DNA of 64,000 bases. Origin: Streptomyces sp. NBC_00258 (GTDB taxonomy: Bacteria; Actinomycetota; Actinomycetes; Streptomycetales; Streptomycetaceae). The position numbers were made by a program, and so were the translations under genes. How positions within the stretch are numbered: the first letter of the stretch is position 1; every line of letters starts with the position of its first letter. The stretch spans positions 7,688,001 through 7,752,000 of the forward strand of contig NZ_CP108081.1 of NCBI RefSeq assembly GCF_036182465.1, written 5' to 3'. The notes under the pieces are model-generated. The model was not told the origin of the DNA. It searched no databases and saw nothing but the letters and a program-made list of their open reading frames with translations. Of the stretch, positions 25,127 through 32,583 are shown piece after piece.

Positions 25127-26301
25127 CGAACGGGCAGATCCAACTACCCAATGCGGACGGCGTGCTGCGCGCCTACACCCCACGCTCCGAACCCCTGCCC
25201 CTCACCACCGGCGCCCCCTTCTCCTCCCGTACGGTCTACTCGGCGGCCCACGTGGTCGCCGACCCGTACGCCGACACCACCCCGGACTCGCCCGCCGCCG
25301 TCGACTGGGACGCCACCCTCGCCTTCCGCCGCCATCTGTGGTCCCACGGGCTCGGTGTCGCGGAGGCCATGGACACCGCCCAGCGCGGGATGGGCCTCGA
25401 CTGGGCGGGCGCGGCCGAGCTGATCCGCCGTTCGTCGGCCGAGGCCAAGGCGGTCGGCGGTCTGATCGCCTGCGGCGTCGGCACCGACCAGCTGCCGGTC
25501 ACCGAGGTCGGCTACCCGTACAGCCTGGACGAGGTGCGGGCCGCGTACGAGGAGCAGCTGGCCCTCGTGGAGGAGTCCGGCTCGCGGTCCATCCTCATGG
25601 CCTCGCGGGCGCTGGCCGCCATCGCCAAGGGCCCCGAGGACTACCTGGAGGTCTACGGCCACCTGCTGCGCCAGGCCGCCGAGCCGGTGGTCCTGCACTG
25701 GCTGGGCCCGATGTTCGACCCGGCCCTTGAGGGCTACTGGGGCAGCACCGACCTCGATGCCGCCACCAACACCTTCCTGGAGGTCATCGCCGCCCACCCC
25801 GACAAGGTCGACGGCATCAAGGTCTCCCTCCTCGACGCCCAGCGCGAGATCGACCTGCGCCGCAAGCTTCCCGACGGGGTGCGCTGCTACACCGGCGACG
25901 ACTTCAACTACCCCGAACTGATCGCGGGAGACGACCAGGGCTTCAGCCACGCCCTGCTCGGCATCTTCGACCCGCTGGGGCCGCTGGCGGCCGAGGCCGT
26001 ACGCGTCCTGGACACCGGAAACACGGGCGGCTTCCGTGAACTCCTCGACCCCACCGTCGAGTTGTCCCGCCACCTCTTCCAGACCCCGACCCGCTTCTAC
26101 AAGACGGGCGTCGTCTTCCTCGCCTGGCTCGCGGGCCACCAGGAGCACTTCACGATGGTCGGCGGCCTCCAGTCGTCCCGCTCGCTCCCGCACTTCGCCC
26201 GCGCGTACGAACTCGCCGACGGCCTGGGCCTGTTCCCGGACCCGGCACTCGCCGAGGCCCGTATGAAGAACCTGCTCTCCCTGTACGGAGTGAACCAGTG
26301 A
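25123..26301 (+). CDS. DUF993 family, dihydrodipicolinate synthase-like TIM-barrel lyase
   Basis: 392 residues from GTG 25123, overlapping the previous stop by four bases. The sequence matches the DUF993 family, distant relatives of DHDPS/N-acetylneuraminate lyase class I aldolases: MDTAQRGMGLDWAGAAELI, GGLIACGVGTDQL, LMASRALAAIAKGPEDYL, VLHWLGPMFDPALEGYWG and VDGIKVSLLDAQREI, where IKVSL places the Schiff-base-type lysine. It is expected to cleave or dehydrate a keto-sugar acid produced by the neighbouring dehydrogenase; the true substrate is not established. Its stop overlaps the next start by four bases. Confidence 0.85.
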   Translation: MTNGQIQLPNADGVLRAYTPRSEPLPLTTGAPFSSRTVYSAAHVVADPYADTTPDSPAAVDWDATLAFRRHLWSHGLGVAEAMDTAQRGMGLDWAGAAELIRRSSAEAKAVGGLIACGVGTDQLPVTEVGYPYSLDEVRAAYEEQLALVEESGSRSILMASRALAAIAKGPEDYLEVYGHLLRQAAEPVVLHWLGPMFDPALEGYWGSTDLDAATNTFLEVIAAHPDKVDGIKVSLLDAQREIDLRRKLPDGVRCYTGDDFNYPELIAGDDQGFSHALLGIFDPLGPLAAEAVRVLDTGNTGGFRELLDPTVELSRHLFQTPTRFYKTGVVFLAWLAGHQEHFTMVGGLQSSRSLPHFARAYELADGLGLFPDPALAEARMKNLLSLYGVNQ

Positions 26302-27143
26302 GCACGAGCCCTCTCGGCGACCTCTCCCGCTTCTCCATCAACCAGATGACGGTCAAGCAGCTGTCGATGCCCGAACTGGTCGACGCCTGCCTGGAGTTGG
26401 GCGTCCCGGGTGTCGGCCTGTGGCGTGCGCCGGTCGAGGCGTACGGCCTGGAGGAGACGGCCAAGCTGGTCCGCGACGCCGGTCTGGCCGTCACCACCCT
26501 CTGCCGCGGCGGCTTCTTCACGGCCATCGACCCGGCCGAGCGAGCCGAGGCCCTGGCCGACAACCGCCGCGCCATCGACGAGGCGGCCACCCTGGGCACG
26601 GACACGCTCGTGCTGGTGTCCGGCGGCCTCCCGGCGGGCTCGAAGGACCTCCACGGGGCGAGGGAGCGCATCGCCGACGCCCTGGGGGAGTTGGGCCCGT
26701 ACGCGGCCGCCAACGGTGTCCGGCTGGCCATCGAGCCGCTCCACCCGATGTACGCCTCCGACCGCTGTGCGGTCTCCACTCTGACCCAGGCCCTCGACCT
26801 CGCGGAACGCTTCCCCGCGAACCAGGTCGGCGTCGCGGTCGACACGTACCACATCTGGTGGGACGACCAGGCCCCCGCGCAGATCGCCCGCGCGGGTGCG
26901 GGCGGCCGCATCCACACCTTCCAACTCGCCGACTGGACGACCCCGTTGCCCGAGGGCGTCCTGAACGGCCGGGGCCAGATCGGCGACGGCGCGATCGACA
27001 TGCGCGAGTGGAAGGCGTACGTCGAGGCGGCCGGCTACACCGGCCCCATCGAGGTCGAGCTGTTCAACGACGGTTTGTGGGCCAGGGACGGCCGCGAGGT
27101 GCTGGCGGAGACGGCGGCACGGTTCGTGGAACACGCGGCCTGA
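26298..27143 (+). CDS. TIM-barrel sugar phosphate isomerase/epimerase
   Basis: 281 residues from GTG 26298. Xylose-isomerase-like barrel: MPELVDACLELGVPGVGLWR, VTTLCRGGFF, GVRLAIEPLHPMYASDRCAV with metal-binding Glu, GVAVDTYHIWWDD, RIHTFQLADW and GPIEVELFNDGLW. Third gene of the coupled dehydrogenase-DUF993-isomerase operon; together they suggest oxidation of a sugar or glycoside to a keto form, isomerisation, and retro-aldol cleavage. It ends near a very strong hairpin (27180-27230) shared with the convergent HTH gene. Confidence 0.87.
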   Translation: MSTSPLGDLSRFSINQMTVKQLSMPELVDACLELGVPGVGLWRAPVEAYGLEETAKLVRDAGLAVTTLCRGGFFTAIDPAERAEALADNRRAIDEAATLGTDTLVLVSGGLPAGSKDLHGARERIADALGELGPYAAANGVRLAIEPLHPMYASDRCAVSTLTQALDLAERFPANQVGVAVDTYHIWWDDQAPAQIARAGAGGRIHTFQLADWTTPLPEGVLNGRGQIGDGAIDMREWKAYVEAAGYTGPIEVELFNDGLWARDGREVLAETAARFVEHAA

Positions 27144-27179
27144 GAAACGGCCGCAGCGTTCCGTACGCCCCCCCCGGAC

Positions 27180-27230
27180 CGCGGACGTCGGTCCGCCCGT
27201 GACCCCGTCACAGGCGGACCGACGTCCGCG
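27180..27230. terminator. bidirectional hairpin terminator
   Basis: Arms 27180-27197 and 27213-27230 are perfectly complementary over 18 bases. After a C/A mismatch an inner GTGAC/GTCAC stem closes on a CCC loop. It lies between convergent genes, and the right arm also encodes the last residues (TSVRL) of the HTH gene, whose stop is at 27208. Confidence 0.8.
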
Positions 27231-27702
27231 TCTCGTGCACCTCTTCGTCGTCGGTGAAGACGCCGGACACCGTCGCCCCGCCGAGGAGCGCGGTGACGAG
27301 CGCCGCCGCGGCGACGAGTGTCCACCGCGTGCGCCGGGGCCTGGTGTACGCGGCTGCGGCGACCGCAGGCACGGACGCAGGCGTGGCGTCCGCAGGCTTA
27401 GGCACCGGCACAGACGCAGGCGTCGGCCCGCACGCGATGTCGGTGCGGGCGTCCAGCCATGCCTCCGCCTCGGTGCCCCGGACTCCGCACGCCGCGACGA
27501 ACGCGGCGACCAGTTCCTCGCGGGGCAGCCGTTCCCGGCCGAGCATGGTCGCCGCCGTGGAGTACGGCAGACAGTGGCCCGCCTCCGCCGCCCGGCGCTC
27601 CAGCCGGCGATAGCTGAGGCCCGACCACGCCTTGAGGCGCCGAAGTGCCGCCACGAAGGCGGCCGCGTCGGTGTCCGGCGGGCTGGGCGGTGCGGTGGTC
27701 AT
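27208..27702 (-). CDS. membrane-anchored helix-turn-helix protein
   Basis: 164 residues. N-terminal XRE-like HTH (FVAALRRLKAWSGLSYRRLERRAAEAG, LPYSTAATMLGRERLPREELVAAFVAACG), then a Pro/Ala linker containing the repeated unit ATPASVP (ATPASVPVPKPADATPASVPA). One transmembrane helix (TRWTLVAAAALVTALLGGATVSGVF) is followed by a short outer tail. This HTH-TM layout recurs in Streptomyces; the HTH half is like those of NLR-type regulatory proteins. Function unknown. Divergent from the serine hydrolase lipoprotein. Confidence 0.82.
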   Translation of the reverse strand: MTTAPPSPPDTDAAAFVAALRRLKAWSGLSYRRLERRAAEAGHCLPYSTAATMLGRERLPREELVAAFVAACGVRGTEAEAWLDARTDIACGPTPASVPVPKPADATPASVPAVAAAAYTRPRRTRWTLVAAAALVTALLGGATVSGVFTDDEEVHETRTSVRL

Positions 27703-27833
27703 GACGGTGGTCCCCCCTGGTGAGCTGGACGTACACGGGTTCGCACAAGCTCGAACACCCTGACAGCTTGAGGAACGGCGACGGCGGCGGTCAACCTCGG
27801 TGCGGATTCCCGATGTTGGAGGTCATGGTTCAT

Positions 27834-29012
27834 ATGGGTCAGCCCCGCTGCCGCCGTACTGCCGCTGCCGTCACCGCCCTGGCGACCCTGCTGACGCTGG
27901 GCGCGTGCGCCGAAGAGCGCGCCGCCGGGCCCGCCAAAGGGCCCGCCGAGGAGCGGTCGGCCGCCGGGCCCGCCGCGAAGGCGCGCGACGGGGAGTCGGT
28001 CGCCGACTTCCTCCGCCGGACCGTCCCGGCCGGTCCCGGCGGGACCGTGATCGCAGCACGCGGCGACGAACTCGTCTACTGCGGAGGCTTCGGAACGGCG
28101 GACCGCGCCGCGCGCACCCCCGCGAGCTGCCGCACGGTCTACGACGTCATGTCGATCACGAAGCAGTTCACCGCCGCCGCGATCCTGAAGCTGGAGGTGA
28201 TGGGACGGCTGCGGGTGAGCGACCGGATCAGCCGGTTCCTCGGCCCGGTCCCCGAGGACAAAAAGGACATCACCATCGAGCAGTTGCTCACGCACACATC
28301 GGGCCTGGTCGAAGGGCTCGGCGACGACTACGACCCGGTCTCCCGCGACGAGATGGTGCGCCAGGCCCTGGCGTCGAAGCCGCAGTCGGCCCCGGGGAAG
28401 GAGTTCCACTACTCCAACACGGGGTACAGCCTGCTCGCCGCGATCGTCGAGGAGGCGTCCGGGGAGGGCTACGAGGCGTTCCTCGCCCGGCAGCTGTTCG
28501 GTCCTGCCGGGATGGAGCGGACCGGATACGTACTGCCCCGGTGGCCGCGGCACCTGGTCGCGGTGGAGTACGACAGCAAGGGGCGCAGCAAGGGCAGGCC
28601 CCTCGACCATCCCTGGGCCGCCGACGGGCCGTACTGGAACCTGCGAGGCAACGGCGGAATGCTCTCCACCGCCGAGGACATGTTCCGCTGGCACCGGGCC
28701 CTCTCGGGTGACGCGGTCCTGCCGGAGCGGGCCAGGCAGAAGCTGTTCACGCCCCGCGTGCGGGTGCCCGACTCCGACGACGGCTGGTACGGATACGGCT
28801 GGGCCGTCCGCGAGAGCCCCGAAGGCCGGGTCGTCTGGCACGACGGCGGCAACGACTGGTCGCTGGGGGTCCTCACGAGATCACTGCGCGACGGCGTCCT
28901 CGTGTACTGGGTGAGCAACCACGCCTACCAGGACGGCAAGTGGAACCTGGAGGACCAGGCGGAGAAGCTGACCCTGGGCATCGCCGACCGCGTCCGCGCC
29001 GAGGGCGACTGA
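27834..29012 (+). CDS. lipoprotein serine hydrolase, class C beta-lactamase fold
   Basis: 392 residues from ATG 27834 (GGAGG at 27818-27822); ATG 27825 and 27813 are in frame. The lipobox is LTLGAC with Cys25. Catalytic motifs of the AmpC/DD-peptidase/esterase fold: SITK (107-110), YSN (193-195) and HDGG near residue 345 in the KTG position. It is therefore a surface-anchored penicillin-recognising-type hydrolase, more likely a D-aminopeptidase or esterase than a resistance enzyme. A terminator-like hairpin follows. Confidence 0.88.
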   Translation: MGQPRCRRTAAAVTALATLLTLGACAEERAAGPAKGPAEERSAAGPAAKARDGESVADFLRRTVPAGPGGTVIAARGDELVYCGGFGTADRAARTPASCRTVYDVMSITKQFTAAAILKLEVMGRLRVSDRISRFLGPVPEDKKDITIEQLLTHTSGLVEGLGDDYDPVSRDEMVRQALASKPQSAPGKEFHYSNTGYSLLAAIVEEASGEGYEAFLARQLFGPAGMERTGYVLPRWPRHLVAVEYDSKGRSKGRPLDHPWAADGPYWNLRGNGGMLSTAEDMFRWHRALSGDAVLPERARQKLFTPRVRVPDSDDGWYGYGWAVRESPEGRVVWHDGGNDWSLGVLTRSLRDGVLVYWVSNHAYQDGKWNLEDQAEKLTLGIADRVRAEGD

Positions 29013-29196
29013 GACCTCGGCCGTCCCGGCCGGCCAGGTGCCACCGGACCTCGAATCGGACGTCCGGTCGAACCTCAAAAAAATCTCAAGAGACCGTGCA
29101 ACCCTCCCCGCCCTCCGTGGGTCGTACTTGGCATCAGGACTTCTGGAGGGGGATCCGGGGGGATCGCGGGGGTTCTGGTTTGGGGGAGGGGAAACC

Positions 29197-29228
29197 GAGG
29201 GGGCCCGGTCGACGGACCGGGCTCCCTC
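29197..29228. terminator. hairpin terminator between convergent genes
   Basis: GAGGGGGCCCGGTC, loop GACG, GACCGGGCTCCCTC: 14 base pairs (one G-U on one strand) with a tetraloop. It sits 30 bases before the rbsD stop and after the serine hydrolase, so it can end both transcripts. Confidence 0.7.
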
Positions 29229-29259
29229 GAAGCTTGTCCGGGCACTCGTGCCCCGGGGC

Positions 29260-29652
29260 TCAGAAGAAGACCCCGCAGTGCAGCAGCACATTTGCGTACG
29301 GGCGGGCCTCGCCGGTCCGCACGATCAGGCGGGCGTCGGCCGAGAGGATCTTCAGGTCCTCGTGGGAGACATGGGTCAGCGCGTAGGGGAAGCGGTCGGC
29401 CAGCAGCGCGGACGCCTCCGGGTTCGCCTCCCGCACCTCCTTCGCCGCCGTGGCACTCTCCACGACCAGTTCCTCCAGCAGGCCTTCAAGGACCTCCTCG
29501 AAGGACGGCACCCCGGCACGGAAAGCCAGGTCCACCACCCTCGGCCCGGCCGGGATGGGCATGCCCGCGTCGCAGATCAGTACGCCGTCACCGTGGCCCA
29601 GCTCGGCTATCGCCCCGGCGAGATGACGGTTCAGGATTCCGGCCTTCTTCAC
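29260..29652 (-). CDS. rbsD: D-ribose pyranase
   Basis: 130 residues from GTG 29652 (MKKAGILNRHLAGAIAELGHGDGVLICDAGMPIP). RbsD converts beta-D-ribopyranose to the furanose form for phosphorylation; the catalytic His of NRHLA and the Asp of GHGD are present, as is the conserved C-terminal YANVLLHCGVFF, where family members end in an aromatic-rich segment. Slightly shorter than the 139-residue E. coli protein. It is the last gene of the leftward ribose operon, overlapping rbsK by four bases. Confidence 0.95.
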   Translation of the reverse strand: MKKAGILNRHLAGAIAELGHGDGVLICDAGMPIPAGPRVVDLAFRAGVPSFEEVLEGLLEELVVESATAAKEVREANPEASALLADRFPYALTHVSHEDLKILSADARLIVRTGEARPYANVLLHCGVFF

Positions 29653-30548
29653 AGTGCGGCGACCTCTTCTGCTGTGGGGAAGGACGCCTGCGCGCCCTCG
29701 CGGGTGACGGCGACGGCGCCCACGCGGGCCGCGTACGCCGCCGAGTCCGCGAGGGACTCCCCGGCGCCGAGGCGCCAGGCCAGCGCCGCGGTGAAGGAGT
29801 CGCCCGCGCCGGTCGTGTCCACGGCGTTCACCTTCACGGACGGCACCCGGGCCGTACCGGAGGCGTCGGCGACCAGCGCGCCCTCCTCGCCCAGGGTGAC
29901 GACCACCGAGCGCGGACCGAGCGCGAGGAGCGCCCGGGCCCACTCCTCGGGCGTCCTGCCCGCGTCGGCGCCGAGCACCACCCGCGCCTCGTGCTCGTTC
30001 ACGATCAGCGGGTCGCAGGCCGCGAGCACCTCCTCGGGCAACTCCCGCGGCGGGGACGGGTTCAGTACGAAACGGGTGCCGGTCGGCAGGCCGCGTACGA
30101 CCTCCACGACCGTCTCCAGCGGGATCTCCAGCTGGGCCGAGACCACCCGGGAGGCCGCGAGCAGGGCCGAGGCCGCGTGGACGTCGTCCGGGGTGAGGCG
30201 GCCGTTCGCGCCCGGCGACACGACGATGCTGTTGTCGCCGGACGGGTCCACGGTGATCAGCGCGACCCCGGTGGGCGCCCCGCCGACGAGGACCCCGGCC
30301 GTGTCGACCCCCGCTGCCCGCTGCGAGTCGAGCAGCAGCCGGCCGTGCGCGTCGTCGCCGACCCGGGCCAGCAGTCCCGTGCGCGCCCCGAGCCGGGCGG
30401 CGGCCACCGCCTGGTTGGCGCCCTTGCCGCCCGGGTGGAGGGCCAGGTCGGAGCCGAGGACGGTCTCCCCGGCGCCCGGCCGCCGCTCGACACCGATGAC
30501 GAGGTCGGCGTTGGCCGATCCCACGACCAGCAGGTCGTAGTCGTACAT
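29649..30548 (-). CDS. rbsK: ribokinase
   Basis: 299 residues. PfkB family: the N-terminal signature LVVGSANADLVIGVERRPGAGETV with the substrate loop GGKGANQAVAAARLG, and the C-terminal signature NAVDTTGAGDSFTAALA containing the anion hole and catalytic Asp. Phosphorylates D-ribose at O5 with ATP. Preceded by GGGAGAC. It is separated from the transporter gene by a 15-bp hairpin (30577-30610), which may set its expression apart from the upstream transport genes. Overlaps rbsD by four bases. Confidence 0.95.
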   Translation of the reverse strand: MYDYDLLVVGSANADLVIGVERRPGAGETVLGSDLALHPGGKGANQAVAAARLGARTGLLARVGDDAHGRLLLDSQRAAGVDTAGVLVGGAPTGVALITVDPSGDNSIVVSPGANGRLTPDDVHAASALLAASRVVSAQLEIPLETVVEVVRGLPTGTRFVLNPSPPRELPEEVLAACDPLIVNEHEARVVLGADAGRTPEEWARALLALGPRSVVVTLGEEGALVADASGTARVPSVKVNAVDTTGAGDSFTAALAWRLGAGESLADSAAYAARVGAVAVTREGAQASFPTAEEVAAL

Positions 30549-30576
30549 GAACAGTCTCCCTGTGGGGGTGAGTTGA

Positions 30577-30610
30577 GGGCGGGTGGACGGCAGCCGCCGT
30601 CCACCCGCCC
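30577..30610 (-). terminator. intercistronic hairpin inside the ribose operon
   Basis: GGGCGGGTGGACGGC and GCCGTCCACCCGCCC are perfectly complementary (15 pairs) around an AGCC tetraloop. It lies 18 bases after the rbsCB stop and 28 bases before rbsK. It could be a partial terminator or an mRNA-stabilising structure that lowers rbsK-rbsD expression relative to transport genes. Confidence 0.7.
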
Positions 30611-30627
30611 CTCGACATCGGTCGGGG

Positions 30628-32583
30628 TCAGCCGGTGAACTCGTCCACGTTCTTCGCCGTGACCACCTTCACCGGAACCTTCACCGTCTTGTCGACCTCC
30701 TTGTCGTCGGCGGCACGCAGCGCGTTCTCCACCGCGATCCTGCCGAGTTCCTTCGGCTGCTGCGCCACGGAGGCGTACATCGTGCCCTCCTTGACAGCCT
30801 TCAGACCGTCGGGCGTGCCGTCGAAGCCGATGACCTGGACGGACTTGCCGGCCTTGGAGCCGAGCGCCTTGACCGCGCCGAGCGCCATCTCGTCGTTCTC
30901 GGCGAAGACGCCCTGGACGTCCGGGTGGGCCTGGAGCAGGTTCGTCATCACGTCGAGGCCCTTGGTGCGGTCGAAGTCGGCCGGCTGCTTGGCCACGACG
31001 TCGATGCCCGGGTAGGCCTTCAGGCCCTCCGCGAAGCCCGCGCCGCGCTCACGGCTCGCGGACGTACCGGCCAGACCCTGAAGGATGACGATCTTGCCCT
31101 TGCCGCCCAGCTTCTCGGCGAGCGCCTTGGCGCCCAGCTTGCCGCCCTCGACGTTGTCGGAGGCCACGAGCGCGGCCGTCTCCGCCTTGTTGACGCCACG
31201 GTCGACGCCGACGACGGGGATGTCGGCCTTGTTCGCGGAGCGCACCGACGGGCCCGCCGCGTCCGAGTCCACCGGGTTGACGATGATCGAGTCGACGCCC
31301 TCGCTGGTGAAGTTCTGCAGCTGGTTGGCCTGCTGAGAGGCGTCGTTCTGCGCGTCCGTGACGGTCAGGTCGGCGCCGAGCTTCTTCGCCTCCGCCTGCG
31401 CGCCCTCCTTGATCTGTACGAAGAAGGGGTTGTTCAGGGTGGAGAGGGACAGGCCGACCTTCGGGTTCGACGAGGACGAGCCGTTGTTGAACAGGGACAG
31501 CCCGCCCACGATCGCCGCCACGAGGACCACGGCGAGCCCGTACTTGATGGCCTGTGGCCCCTTGAGGCCCGACGAGCCCCCGGCGCCGGCGGTGACCGGA
31601 GTCGCCCCGGCCTTGCGGCGCACGGTGTCGAGGAGCACCGCCAGCGCGATGACCACACCGATGACGACCTGCTGCCAGAACGCCGACACGGAGAGGAGGT
31701 TGAGGCCGTTGCGCAGCACCGCGAGGATCAGCGCGCCGATCAGGGTGCCGGACGCCTTGCCCGTACCGCCCGCGAGGGAGGCGCCGCCGATGACGACCGC
31801 GGCGATCGCGTCCAGCTCGTAGCCCTGCGCGGCCTGCGGCTGCGCGGAGGAGAGCCGCGAGGCGAGCACGATGCCCGCGGCGGCCGCGAACAGCCCGGAC
31901 AGCGCGTAGATGACGAGCTTCTGCCTCTTCACCCGCAGACCGGAGAGGCGGGCCGCCTCCTCGTTGCCGCCGATCGCGTACATGGAACGCCCGATGTACG
32001 TACGCCCCAGGATCAGGGCCGTGATCAGCCCCATGACGATCATCACGAGGACCGGCACCGGCAGCCAGCCGCCCAGCGTGTCACCGAGGTGCGAGACCGA
32101 CTCCGGGAAGGCGATCGGGCTGCCCTGCGAGATCACCAGGGACAGACCGCGGCCCACCGACAGCATGGCGAGCGTCGCGATGAACGGCGGCAGCTTCCCG
32201 TACGAGATCAGGACGCCGTTGACCAGGCCGCAGGCTATGCCGGTGGCGATCGCGAGGATCACCGCGATCCAGACCGGTACGCCCTCCGAAGTCGCCGTCC
32301 AGGCAAGGACGGTGGCGGACAGGGCGGCGACGGAACCGACCGACAGGTCGATGCCCGCCGAGACGATCACGAAGGTCACACCGAAGGCGAGGATGGCCGT
32401 CACGGCCGCCTGGACGCCGATGTTCAGCAGGTTGTCCGTCGTCAGGAAGTCGCCCGACAGGGCCGACATCGCGATGACGAGGATGATGAGCGCGGTGAGC
32501 GCGCCGTTGTCGAGCAGGAGCCGGCGCAGGCCGCCCGAGGCGCCACTCGCGCCCGGTGTGCTCTTGAGCGTGTCAGTGGCCAT
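30628..32583 (-). CDS. ribose ABC transporter, permease fused to substrate-binding protein
   Basis: 651 residues. Residues about 1-330 are an RbsC-type permease (VSAGIDLSVGSVAALSATVL, LPPFIATLAMLSVGRGLSLV, IGGNEEAARLSGLRV, VVIGGASLAGGTGK). After a linker (RRKAGATPVTAGAGGSSG) and an extra helix (YGLAVVLVAAIVGGLSLF) come about 280 residues of an RbsB-type binding protein (VGLSLSTLNNPFFVQIKEGA, VDSIIVNPVDSDAAGP, VVGVDRGVN, VFAENDEMALGAVKALG, VIGFDGTPDG). The binding domain thus has no separate signal peptide and is tethered outside by the extra helix. The start overlaps rbsA by 11 bases. The fusion is known in actinobacteria. Confidence 0.93.
   Translation of the reverse strand: MATDTLKSTPGASGASGGLRRLLLDNGALTALIILVIAMSALSGDFLTTDNLLNIGVQAAVTAILAFGVTFVIVSAGIDLSVGSVAALSATVLAWTATSEGVPVWIAVILAIATGIACGLVNGVLISYGKLPPFIATLAMLSVGRGLSLVISQGSPIAFPESVSHLGDTLGGWLPVPVLVMIVMGLITALILGRTYIGRSMYAIGGNEEAARLSGLRVKRQKLVIYALSGLFAAAAGIVLASRLSSAQPQAAQGYELDAIAAVVIGGASLAGGTGKASGTLIGALILAVLRNGLNLLSVSAFWQQVVIGVVIALAVLLDTVRRKAGATPVTAGAGGSSGLKGPQAIKYGLAVVLVAAIVGGLSLFNNGSSSSNPKVGLSLSTLNNPFFVQIKEGAQAEAKKLGADLTVTDAQNDASQQANQLQNFTSEGVDSIIVNPVDSDAAGPSVRSANKADIPVVGVDRGVNKAETAALVASDNVEGGKLGAKALAEKLGGKGKIVILQGLAGTSASRERGAGFAEGLKAYPGIDVVAKQPADFDRTKGLDVMTNLLQAHPDVQGVFAENDEMALGAVKALGSKAGKSVQVIGFDGTPDGLKAVKEGTMYASVAQQPKELGRIAVENALRAADDKEVDKTVKVPVKVVTAKNVDEFTG

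Noticed and set aside
27834..29012. Class C beta-lactamase-fold lipoprotein considered as an antibiotic-resistance gene
   Set aside because: Only the general SxxK/YxN/HxG motifs are present, shared with esterases and peptidases; no AmpR-like regulator or mobile context.
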